Source: Thermoplasmata archaeon | Lineage (GTDB): Archaea > Thermoplasmatota > Thermoplasmata > Halarchaeoplasmatales > Halarchaeoplasmataceae | Reading direction: 5' to 3' | DNA: 44,784 bases | Assembly (NCBI GenBank): GCA_003560595.1 | Contig: PWKY01000047.1 | Coordinates: forward strand, 1-44,784 | Shown: in pieces, positions 18,001 to 24,587 of the stretch | Numbering within the stretch: the stretch's first letter is position 1 | Layout: each line of letters starts with the position of its first letter | Made by a program: the position numbers and the translations under genes | The notes under the pieces: generated by a model | Database searches by the model: none | Told to the model about the DNA's origin: nothing | What the model saw: only the letters and a program-made list of their open reading frames with translations

Positions 18001-18104
18001 GTGGATCCGACCCCATCCTTCGCATCAGTCCACAGTTCCTTCAACCTACTCACTTCTTCTTTTCTTCCCGTGAATTTTGGCTGGAAGTTTATCCCTTCAT
18101 CCAT
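15054..18104 (-). CDS. AAA_16/STAND-like ATPase with long TPR tail
   Basis: Residues 8-35 contain the FTGRKEEVSRL entry typical of ORC/STAND-type AAA_16 proteins. Walker A GEAGIGKT is at 40-47, Walker B ILLFMDDLQWAD is near 262-270, and a sensor-like LGTYRPE follows. A winged-helix-like region (about 410-500) leads to about ten tetratricopeptide repeats (about 530-1000) of the form YxxALEYYEKxLxIxxxLGD. The layout is that of MalT/AfsR-like signal-transduction ATPases but without a DNA-binding effector domain, so the output is unknown. A partner captured by the TPRs is inferred. GAGGG six bases before the ATG supports the start. It lies 64 bases downstream of the DJ-1/PfpI gene on the same strand and overlaps the convergent HAD gene by seven bases. 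Confidence 0.83.
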   Translation of the reverse strand: MDEGINFQPKFTGRKEEVSRLKELWTDAKDGVGSTAIISGEAGIGKTRLVAELMDEISQEGAEIIKGWCLADSLEPLIPFKEGLRDAGLSHLISEDPPPRVISAYLIKKGGLLIAKAERDKSELDPDIFASMLNAVGNFIEDSLDMMGEKEKSSLNALGYGDYDILIQTLGNLSLAVVITGTNSEFLIKDMTRLLSEIGDKFDYWDGDMSVSEEVKGNVEWFIDSKKYDGEHLVDDPKLKQENLFDKVLLGLRRVSADRPILLFMDDLQWADPTTLRLIHYLSRNTRKNKMLILGTYRPEDIVQQDDGKPHILKTTVQNMSREGLYQEIRLSRFSEESVGEFIGRTLDDLELDDEFVDKIYRESEGNPFFLLEFIRMLVEEGHLIKTKVGWEANANIGEVNIPSKVYDIVARRVDRLMEDHRELLECASVVGEEFESGVVGDVLGVNRIKLLRNLSIIEKNHNLIRSIKKKYVFDHGKIREVLYNSIMHELREEYHRMIAETYEKIYGEKDEVVYELARHWYEGGEYEKAFKCYEKASVMAKKAYANKLAIECYDRLLDMMPSLDILEYRRRKMIDILHKKGRCLKSMGEWGGSEKAFHRALQIAEELGDEMMIADSEIKMGDIIQLEGRYDESLGWYKDGSAIYQGIGDDKGYCESLIKIASIYNSKSEYDKSIEYLELAQDIAEKLQDNKIMSIMYGGMGSMYYGRGEMRKSLKYFEKKLKIAEEEGDLLEIGYTMMNMGTLYVKLQEYDKCMDICDRVLEIVEKTGDKLMEQNVLGKLGITYTEQGDYTKGLEYYKKKLSLSEKTGDKRSIAYVANNIGELYKEKGEYEKALEYYEKDVKISKDLGDKRGYAITVGNIGNLYKLMGDFDKADEMYDETIQIAKEQDTKDVLSFFTSCKADLYFEKDMVESAQSLNNEAMEIAERINMRQTLLNTNLLQAKITAKSDEKKGIKILKDMLEEEELEPEKAKLFYELYKMSGDEVFKKDALEFYRKIFERQPSKKYREIIEELEAH

Positions 18105-18168
18105 ATTGTTCCCTCTTGATACGCGGTTTAAAAATTTAAAACTTTTCTACTTTTTTAACAAATATCCC

Positions 18169-18750
18169 TTAAAGAATTTCGTATTCTATCCTATCAGCTA
18201 CCTTTACCTTTAGATCATGGTCGAATAACTCTTCGATCAGTTCCAAGGAAAGATCTATACCGGATGTTACTCCGGCAGCCAACCAAATCTTCGGGTTTCC
18301 ATGGTTCTTAACGACCCTTTCTTTAACCACTTCTATATCGGTATAAGATCCAGACAGCTCATCCAATGCAGTATGGTGTGTAGTGGCTTTCAATCCCCTC
18401 AGCCATCCCCCCTCAGCCAGTATGAAAGCACCGGTACAAACCGAACAAAGATATGTGAGATCCCCCAACTGACGTTCAATGAATTCAAGGACCTCTCTGT
18501 CTCTCATAGCCTTACGTCTGCCTTCCCCTCCTGGGATCACCAATATGTCATACCTCGCATCTTCAGCAAAAAAGGCATCTGGTAAGACCCTGAGTCCGTT
18601 ATACCCCTTTACAGGCCCCATATCCTTCGCTACTATGCTAACTTCTACCGACTCCCCTCGAAACTCATCAACAGAAGACAGTGCTTCCAAGGGCCCTACG
18701 AAATCCAGTTCCTCTACATCCGGAAAAATCATGATCGCTGCTCGGTACAT
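18169..18750 (-). CDS. DJ-1/PfpI-family protein (isonitrile hydratase / AraC-GATase-like)
   Basis: This 193-residue class I glutamine amidotransferase-like fold has the nucleophile Cys105 in CSVCTGAFILAEGG, the following ATTHH stretch seen in isonitrile hydratases and GATase-AraC proteins, an early acidic residue in PDVEELDFVGP, and the VIPGGEG loop. The family includes hydratases, deglycase-like proteins and chaperones; which applies here is not decided. I choose the ATG at 18750 because AGGTG sits five bases upstream; a TTG at 18768 would add six residues. It is divergent from the HExxH peptidase gene (43 bases between starts) and probably shares a transcript with the AAA/TPR gene downstream. 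Confidence 0.85.
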   Translation of the reverse strand: MYRAAIMIFPDVEELDFVGPLEALSSVDEFRGESVEVSIVAKDMGPVKGYNGLRVLPDAFFAEDARYDILVIPGGEGRRKAMRDREVLEFIERQLGDLTYLCSVCTGAFILAEGGWLRGLKATTHHTALDELSGSYTDIEVVKERVVKNHGNPKIWLAAGVTSGIDLSLELIEELFDHDLKVKVADRIEYEIL

Positions 18751-18792
18751 GAACACACCTTTCAACACAAAGGATGCATTGTTTTGATTTAT

Positions 18793-19905
18793 ATGTTGTT
18801 AAATACTCCTCCTGATAATACAAAAGAATATTTAGGACTATTTCTATCTTACTTTATGATGGTGATCAAGTCGGAAGGAGCTTTGTTTTTATTAGATAAA
18901 CTCTTCAGCATAGAGAAAGAGGGTGACCTAACTGAGGAGGATATCGAGGAGATAACGGATCACCCCGATATCCAGCGTTGGATGAAAGCCTATGATGTGA
19001 TCCCCGACCATGCTGATAAGATCAAAAATATACTTGGTGGTCTATCTGATGAACTCCCAGGGGACATCGAATATGAGGAATCGGATATCTACAAACTGTG
19101 GGAAAAGAAGATCGATTACGGATTCAGGAAAGCCATGGATGAACCGGACGAGATGCTCTCTAACTTGGACGCCATAAATGGCTACGATTGGGATTCCACC
19201 CTCGATAAAGCGTTAGATCACTTACCAGAAAAAACAGAATTAAAACCGACCTGCGTAGTCACGCTGGACGGGTTCAACGGAGGTATGTTCAGATACGGTA
19301 CGATCTTTCTCTCCTTGATATACTTCGATCCATCGACAATTCAAGAGGATTCTTTTGCCCATGAGCTACACCATATGGGATGCAGCTACTGGTGGGATAA
19401 AGATCCATTCATACAAAGATATCAAACAAAGGAAGACCAGCGCATGTACTACCTTGTCCAACTTCATACCTACCTGGTCAGCGAAGGATTGGCCAACGCC
19501 TTCTGCTCTCCCGATGCCATCTCCGAGGTGAGTGGAAAAGAGAAGCATAACCGGATGATCAGGGAATACGATCTGAACGCGGTCTTCGACCAACTAGAAG
19601 AACTCCTTGGATCAATTTTACAAGGACCTTCAGAGAATGTACCACCCTTATACAGTGATTTCACCATGGACAAGAAAGGTAGAGGACTGCCTCCAGGACA
19701 TCTTCTTTCAGGGAATATGGTACAGGTGATGCAGAAGGCTCACAACGTCACTCTAGAAGAGATAATAGGATTGATACATGATCCCATTGGATTCATACAG
19801 ACCTATAATAAAGCCGCAGAAGGGTTAGGATCACGAACTATCGATGAGGATATCATCGCTTCTTTGAACGATACTTTGGATGGCCTGACATCACACACTA
19901 GGTAA
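18793..19905 (+). CDS. Putative zinc peptidase (DUF5700-like, HExxH)
   Basis: The HELHH motif at residues 190-194 supplies two zinc-binding histidines and the catalytic glutamate, and SEGLANAFC (Glu231) supplies a gluzincin-type third ligand about 40 residues later. The region before it (LDGFNGGMFRYGTIFLS) resembles the substrate-strand part of DUF5700 putative zinc-dependent peptidases. There is no signal peptide or membrane anchor, so it is likely cytosolic. The start is set at the ATG 18793; an in-frame TTG at 18784 would add three residues. No ribosome site is visible, in keeping with a leaderless gene. It is divergent from the DJ-1/PfpI gene. Substrate is unknown. Confidence 0.72.
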   Translation: MLLNTPPDNTKEYLGLFLSYFMMVIKSEGALFLLDKLFSIEKEGDLTEEDIEEITDHPDIQRWMKAYDVIPDHADKIKNILGGLSDELPGDIEYEESDIYKLWEKKIDYGFRKAMDEPDEMLSNLDAINGYDWDSTLDKALDHLPEKTELKPTCVVTLDGFNGGMFRYGTIFLSLIYFDPSTIQEDSFAHELHHMGCSYWWDKDPFIQRYQTKEDQRMYYLVQLHTYLVSEGLANAFCSPDAISEVSGKEKHNRMIREYDLNAVFDQLEELLGSILQGPSENVPPLYSDFTMDKKGRGLPPGHLLSGNMVQVMQKAHNVTLEEIIGLIHDPIGFIQTYNKAAEGLGSRTIDEDIIASLNDTLDGLTSHTR

Positions 19906-20144
19906 ATAAAAATCAGATAGTTACTAGTCGGATCAAGATAATATAAAGAAAGAAAGGGGTTTTGCCCTCTACCTGACAACGCCGTAGTTCGACAGGAGGC
20001 AGGAAAGGTCGTATGCAGTTTTGATTGTTTTGCGACTTTGTTTCATATTTGCTACATGTCGAGGGGCGTATTTATAATTATTTTGAAAATAAAATTTAAT
20101 AAGTTCCCTTTACACCTAGATATCTTCAACTGGAAAGTTGAAGG
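19906..20144. other. 239-bp gap with a possible small RNA
   Basis: The gap lies between convergent stop codons, so a promoter is not expected, yet AAGATAATATAAAG (19934-19947) looks like a TATA region. About 25 bases downstream a stretch (about 19955-20010) can fold: AGGGG/CCCT, then CCTG...CAGG with AAC/GTT inside. T-rich segments follow (20019-20044). A non-coding RNA is possible but unproven. The rest is A/T-rich and unremarkable. Confidence 0.25.
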
Positions 20145-21611
20145 TCAGAAACCATGTTCATCCATCTCAGCCTGCACCTCTTCCAAAAATCCATCGGTCC
20201 CCTCTGGTGGTTCGTCGTTCACGCTGATACCTACGAAGAGAAGGAGTGTTACCAGGAACCCGATAACCGAAGGCCACCAGGTCACTCCTCCTACGTGAAT
20301 GAAAGCGATGATGTAAAGAACTCCTGTGATCAATCCTCCTACGGCCATGGACCAAAGAGCACCCTTCGCAGTCCCCCCTTTCCAAAAGAAAGTACCTACA
20401 AGAGAAGGGGCGGTGACAAGCAGACCTCCTGAAGACATCGCCGACAGTATAGCTATCAATTCCAGCCTCAAACTGGCGAAGAGGGCGCACACCACCATGA
20501 CCAAAAGTATGGTCACTTTGCCCATGAATACCTCCCCTTTTTCACTTATGTTCTTCCTCACTGTTTTGGCCACATCTCTTGTTATCATGGAGCTAAGTGT
20601 GAGGGAGATGGAACTAAGGGTGGAGGCCGCCGCGGCGAAGATGCCTACGAATATAACCAGTGCCAATATGGTGGGCACTTTTACAAGCAGTGCCGGCATC
20701 GCTCCGTCGGGATCACTCAGACCTGGAACAACGTGTGCGGCCGAAAAGCCTAGTAGGGTGGTGATCATGGTGTAGATGAAGCCGAACAGGGCAAAATAAA
20801 GTATCATCCGTTTCAAACTCAATATGTTCTTAGAGACGAACATACGTTGGGATACCTGGGGATTGGTAAGTGCAAAGAAGGCCCATGGAAAGGTGATACC
20901 GATGAATAAACGTATGTCCCATGTCATCTTGAGAAGTTCTGGTGAATCGGTCTGTACGGCGCTGAAAAAGTTACCAGCACCTCCGAAGAAAACGTATATT
21001 ATGTACAAAAGGAGTATCACCGCTGAAAATAACATGGTCATAGCCTGAAAAGCATCGGTCCATGAAACGGACTTCATACCTGCCCAGATGGCGACGAATC
21101 CTGCAAATGCACCCATGGTGATCACACCGGATGAATAAGGAAGGGCACCTCCTGTCAAACCACTGAAGAGAAATCCTGCCCCCATCATCTGGATAGAAGT
21201 GTATGGAATGAGCATGACCAAACACACCACCGCCATTATCGTACCCACCCTTTCATCTTCGTACCGGTGGCTCAGCATCTCCGACGGTGTGATGAAGTTG
21301 AACCTGCGACCAGCACACCAGAAGCGGGGAGCGAAGAGTACTAAAAGGATAATGGTGAACATCAGATACGTCATCTCGAAACCATATGCACCTACGCCTG
21401 CCGCATAGACCAGACCGACCAGCCCTATCATCATGAAGGCGCTGAAGGTGGTGGCACTGTAGGTCATGGCGGAAACGAAGCCTCCTAATTTCCTGTTGGC
21501 TAGGTAAAAATCTTCTAGGGTGATACCTATTTCTTTACGTGCATAGTGGGATATCACAACGCCGATGAATATCCATAGAACGAGTGCAGTGATGATGTGA
21601 AGTGGAGTCAA
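20145..21611 (-). CDS. Sodium:solute symporter (SSF/SSS family)
   Basis: The protein has about 13 predicted membrane helices with the SSF pattern: an early FYLANRKLGG loop, TYSATTFSAFMMIG in the next helix, a FITPSEMLSHRY cytoplasmic loop, and SSISLTLSSMITRDV in the helix corresponding to the Na2 site. It should import an organic solute with Na+; closest in style to pantothenate/proline-type permeases, but the substrate is not decided. The stop codon of the upstream small gene overlaps a TTG (bases 21611-21609, TTGA), with GGGGGT just before it, so I place the start there by translational coupling; a TTG at 21626 is the alternative. The C-terminus is acidic and soluble. Confidence 0.87.
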   Translation of the reverse strand: MTPLHIITALVLWIFIGVVISHYARKEIGITLEDFYLANRKLGGFVSAMTYSATTFSAFMMIGLVGLVYAAGVGAYGFEMTYLMFTIILLVLFAPRFWCAGRRFNFITPSEMLSHRYEDERVGTIMAVVCLVMLIPYTSIQMMGAGFLFSGLTGGALPYSSGVITMGAFAGFVAIWAGMKSVSWTDAFQAMTMLFSAVILLLYIIYVFFGGAGNFFSAVQTDSPELLKMTWDIRLFIGITFPWAFFALTNPQVSQRMFVSKNILSLKRMILYFALFGFIYTMITTLLGFSAAHVVPGLSDPDGAMPALLVKVPTILALVIFVGIFAAAASTLSSISLTLSSMITRDVAKTVRKNISEKGEVFMGKVTILLVMVVCALFASLRLELIAILSAMSSGGLLVTAPSLVGTFFWKGGTAKGALWSMAVGGLITGVLYIIAFIHVGGVTWWPSVIGFLVTLLLFVGISVNDEPPEGTDGFLEEVQAEMDEHGF

Positions 21612-21799
21612 GAAGGTACCCCCCAATCTTTCAAACGATGATAACCCCAGATCAACACCAGAAGCGTCAATACCGTCCAGAATACATAATTAGCCCAGTA
21701 GGCTGTGATGTTACGGAGGAGAAGATAAGGGATGCCTATATTAACAATAGTTAATAATAGGGCCAATAGTCCTATTTCCTTTGGATCATCACTGAACAT
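21608..21799 (-). CDS. Small membrane partner of the sodium symporter
   Basis: This 63-residue protein has two hydrophobic helices (about 10-26 and 34-52) joined by NITAYWANY. It precedes and overlaps the symporter gene. Small two-helix subunits of this size are commonly encoded immediately before SSF transporters, and this arrangement suggests it helps assembly or activity; that role is inferred from position. The start ATG at 21799 lies about 25 bases after a TATTTATACT box, so the transcript is probably leaderless and both genes are cotranscribed. Confidence 0.75.
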   Translation of the reverse strand: MFSDDPKEIGLLALLLTIVNIGIPYLLLRNITAYWANYVFWTVLTLLVLIWGYHRLKDWGVPS

Positions 21800-21820
21800 A
21801 TGATATATTCATGCCTCTTA

Positions 21821-21830
21821 AGTATAAATA
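21821..21830 (-). promoter_or_regulatory. TATA-box candidate for the symporter operon
   Basis: TATTTATACT on the minus strand (21821-21830) ends 22 bases before the ATG at 21799. This spacing fits a leaderless archaeal promoter. Confidence 0.5.
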
Positions 21831-21864
21831 ATTCACGATTCTTCTTCACCCGTGATCAGATCAT

Positions 21865-22644
21865 CTACAACGTGTAGTCGTCTCTCCGATCCTCTAAAAA
21901 GTTGATAACGTCTTTGAAACTCTTCGTTACCGCTGGGTCGATGGTTCCTACAGCCACTTCTTCTCCACCACCGCATTCTACCACGGGACAACCGGTCGGA
22001 TCTACTATACGGCTGCCACCGAAGTATGTGTAGTTATCACTACCACCTATCCTATTAGCTGCGATCACCCATAGTTGATTATCTAAGGCTCTTGCCGAGG
22101 TCGCTATCTCCCACTGAGGTTTGAAAGGATCCGGCCAATTAGAGGGCATCAAAAGAACATCTGCATCCATCAAGGCTAGATTTCTCGAGAGTTCGGGGAA
22201 TACGGCATCGTAACAGACCATCAAGCCCAGTTTTCCAAGATCCGTACTAACCACGGTATATGAATCTCCAGGGGTCACAACAGCACGTTCGTCCAAAAAT
22301 CGGTGCATCTTCCGGTGTTTACCCAAAACATCTCCTTCCGGCCCTATCAACACCGCAGTATTGTATCTCTTTTGATCAACCTTTTCTGCCATGGAGAAGA
22401 CTATATACACTCCATGCTCTTCTGCCACATCACCCATGGTCTCCGTGCTACTGCCCGGTATCGATTCCGCTGATCCGGATATACTATCACTCAACTGGCC
22501 AGTTGTAAGGTATTCTGGAAGACACACTATATCTACATCTTCTTTAGCTATCTTCCCGACTATCTCGGTAGCCCTTTTTAGGTTAGTATTCACGTCTTTT
22601 TCCCTCAGGTTCATCTGAACCACTGCTGCTTTGAACTTATCCAT
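21865..22644 (-). CDS. Carbon-nitrogen hydrolase (nitrilase superfamily amidase)
   Basis: The Glu-Lys-Cys triad of the nitrilase superfamily is present: Glu44 in CLPEY, Lys in GKHRKMHRF (near residue 111), and the nucleophile Cys in LMVCYDAVFPE (near 145). A supporting glutamate lies in PQWEIATSARALDN. At 259 residues it is the usual size for omega-amidase/deaminated-glutathione-amidase-like or other small C-N hydrolases; substrate is unknown. I choose the ATG at 22644 because conserved sequence begins there (KAAVVQMN) and GAGAT lies just before it. An in-frame upstream ATG at 22719 would add 25 unconserved residues. A TTTTATAG box lies about 45 bases upstream. The lipoprotein gene precedes it on the same strand. 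Confidence 0.88.
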   Translation of the reverse strand: MDKFKAAVVQMNLREKDVNTNLKRATEIVGKIAKEDVDIVCLPEYLTTGQLSDSISGSAESIPGSSTETMGDVAEEHGVYIVFSMAEKVDQKRYNTAVLIGPEGDVLGKHRKMHRFLDERAVVTPGDSYTVVSTDLGKLGLMVCYDAVFPELSRNLALMDADVLLMPSNWPDPFKPQWEIATSARALDNQLWVIAANRIGGSDNYTYFGGSRIVDPTGCPVVECGGGEEVAVGTIDPAVTKSFKDVINFLEDRRDDYTL

Positions 22645-22733
22645 GATCTCATAACTCCGATTTAGTTGGGGAAAAAGAGTATACTCTATAAAAGCGATTC
22701 TATCCCAATAAAGGATCACGCCTTGGTCGATAT

Positions 22734-23285
22734 CTACGTCGGCCCTATACCGGGCTCTTCGATTATAGCATCAGGCGGAGGTAAAAAGTAATCTCCAGGT
22801 ATATCCCTATCGATATGTATATTATCAACGGTATATGATACCGTGTGTCCGGTATCGGGATCGCTACCCCTATATGTGAATCCATCTGTTCCCTGTTCTT
22901 CTATATCTTCCACCAACATCTCTATTTGATTCCAGTATAATTCTCCTGAATCAACGCCCCTTCTATCGCTGAATTTATACCAAAGATCCCGTTCAAATTC
23001 ATATTCATAAAGAGCGGATTTTTCACGGTTGTAGATGATCACTTGTATGTACCCCTCTTCATCTTCTCCTTCGAATCTAAAATCGAATAGGTCATGGTTT
23101 AGATTTCTTGCTTTGATATCAAAATGAACACTCGGATCATTTGTTTCAAATATCCTAGCCTCGACACTAGTTATAACGTCGGAATCATCGGGTTCTTCGT
23201 CGGTATCAGTACAGCCGGTGGCCGCCAATAAGAGAGATATCATTATCAAGACAGTGATCATACCCCTCATATGTCTGTTGTTCAT
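22734..23285 (-). CDS. Lipoprotein of unknown function
   Basis: The N-terminus has positively charged residues, a hydrophobic core (ITVLIMISLLL) and a lipobox AATGC with Cys25 as the lipid-modified residue, followed by an acidic linker (TDTDEEPDDSD). The mature part (about 150 residues) is acidic and predicted beta-rich (VSYTVDNIHIDRDIPG). It should be anchored to the outer face of the membrane. I do not recognise a family. An AATATATTA box lies about 35 bases before the start. The nitrilase gene lies 89 bases downstream, and cotranscription is possible. Confidence 0.7.
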   Translation of the reverse strand: MNNRHMRGMITVLIMISLLLAATGCTDTDEEPDDSDVITSVEARIFETNDPSVHFDIKARNLNHDLFDFRFEGEDEEGYIQVIIYNREKSALYEYEFERDLWYKFSDRRGVDSGELYWNQIEMLVEDIEEQGTDGFTYRGSDPDTGHTVSYTVDNIHIDRDIPGDYFLPPPDAIIEEPGIGPT

Positions 23286-23353
23286 CGTATCATATATCGA
23301 TTGTGGCCACTTGTTAATATATTTTGGCCTGTGAAAACAACCCCTAAAAAAGA

Positions 23354-23362
23354 TTATATAAA
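23354..23362 (+). promoter_or_regulatory. TATA-box candidate for the GDT1-like gene
   Basis: TTATATAAA at 23354-23362 ends 18 bases before the ATG at 23381. It is one of the clearest TATA boxes in the window and supports both that start and a leaderless transcript. Confidence 0.55.
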
Positions 23363-23380
23363 GTGCACCGATTCGATGGT

Positions 23381-23947
23381 ATGTCTTGGTTAGCGATCCT
23401 AGGCGTCGCTCTGGTACTCATCGCTTTGGCAGAGTTCGGAGACAAAACACAGTTGATGACCATCTCCCTTGCATCCAAATATAAACATACTCCTGTTTTT
23501 TGGGGCGTTTTTTTGGGTATGGCCTTTGTAACGGTGATAGGGGTAGCAATCGGAGCTGTGCTGTATTCCTACATCCCCATAACTCCAGTCAAGCTATTCG
23601 CTGGCGCTCTGTTCATCTTCTTTGGCCTTTACACCTTTTTATCTGATGAAGAAGATGGTGAAGCCACCATAAAGGACAGCCACGTTTTCCGCAACTCCTT
23701 CGGCCTTTCAGCCCTTGCCGAACTCGGAGACAAAACACAATTAGCGGTTATCGGTCTGACCGCTAGGTACGCCGCACCCATACCTGTACTGATCGGCGCG
23801 TTGTTAGGTCTTGCATTGATAGTTGGTTTAGGGGTGATCTTCGGAAAACAGATATCCCTTTGGGTGGAACGGGATAAGATAGAATTAGCATCTGCAATAT
23901 TGTTCACTTTACTCGGTGTTTTATTCATGATCGAGGCGGTAGTCTAA
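23381..23947 (+). CDS. GDT1/TMEM165-family cation exporter (UPF0016)
   Basis: The protein has six membrane helices in two homologous halves, each carrying the family motif: EFGDKT at residues 18-23 and ELGDKT at 114-119. The two acidic residues of each motif form the ion site in this family, whose members move Mn2+ or Ca2+ out of the cytoplasm in exchange for H+. An acidic loop (SDEEDGEA, near 88-95) separates the halves. The length (188 residues) is typical. I choose the ATG at 23381 because of the TATA box spacing; a GTG at 23363 would add six residues. Confidence 0.88.
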   Translation: MSWLAILGVALVLIALAEFGDKTQLMTISLASKYKHTPVFWGVFLGMAFVTVIGVAIGAVLYSYIPITPVKLFAGALFIFFGLYTFLSDEEDGEATIKDSHVFRNSFGLSALAELGDKTQLAVIGLTARYAAPIPVLIGALLGLALIVGLGVIFGKQISLWVERDKIELASAILFTLLGVLFMIEAVV

Positions 23948-23997
23948 GGATGAGCATTCGAACAAATACTTAATAGGAACAAAGATCATGACCAGAC

Positions 23998-24534
23998 ATG
24001 TCAAGGTGGAAAAAGAAGGATTCTAGAACCATCGCCACCTCTACCCTTTTTACCATGGTAGAAGACGACGTGGTGATGCCGGATGGGATAGAGATGAAAT
24101 ACACTTTGATCGACTTCCCCGATTTTGCAGGTGTTTTACCTGTACACAAAAACAAATTCGTGCTGATACGTAACTATAGGTATCCCATCGACGAATACGT
24201 TCTGGAGTTCCCTGCAGGGCTGATCGACCATGGAGAAACCCCTATACAAGCAGTGGAAAGAGAACTTGAGGAGGAGACGGGTTACTTACTTGAAAGCTCT
24301 GAAAAATTGTGCACCTATCATCCTATCTCCAGTTTGAATACTCAGACAGCACATATATTCATCGGAAGGGCCTCAAAAGGTGGAAAAAGATCACTTGACG
24401 ATGGTGAAGATATGGAGGTGTGTTTGATGGGTATAGATGAAACGTATAAGATGCTGGAAAAAGGTGAACTTACACACCCTCACACTATGATCGCACTTTT
24501 TTACGCTAAAGAGGTTATAAGTAGGTTTAGATGA
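23998..24534 (+). CDS. Nudix hydrolase (ADP-ribose pyrophosphatase-like)
   Basis: A complete Nudix box fits the G-x5-E-x7-REUxEExG pattern with Gly74, Glu80, Arg88, Glu89, Glu92, Glu93 and Gly95. The preceding LIRNYRYPIDEYVLEFPAG segment is typical of ADP-ribose/ADP-sugar pyrophosphatases, in which the tyrosine and arginine residues contact the nucleotide sugar. The expected reaction is hydrolysis of ADP-ribose to AMP and ribose 5-phosphate, needing Mg2+; the exact substrate is not fixed. The gene lies 50 bases after the GDT1-like gene and has a possible TATA box (TACTTAATAGG) about 25 bases upstream. Confidence 0.85.
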   Translation: MSRWKKKDSRTIATSTLFTMVEDDVVMPDGIEMKYTLIDFPDFAGVLPVHKNKFVLIRNYRYPIDEYVLEFPAGLIDHGETPIQAVERELEEETGYLLESSEKLCTYHPISSLNTQTAHIFIGRASKGGKRSLDDGEDMEVCLMGIDETYKMLEKGELTHPHTMIALFYAKEVISRFR

Positions 24535-24553
24535 TTGCAATTTCTCGAAAAAG

Positions 24554-24560
24554 TTTATAC
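24554..24560 (+). promoter_or_regulatory. TATA-box candidate for the coiled-coil operon
   Basis: TTTATAC at 24554-24560 ends 27 bases before the ATG at 24588, giving a leaderless or nearly leaderless transcript for the zinc-ribbon and giant coiled-coil genes. Confidence 0.45.
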
Positions 24561-24587
24561 CTTTTGGGTTCATCTGCTTGTTAATTC

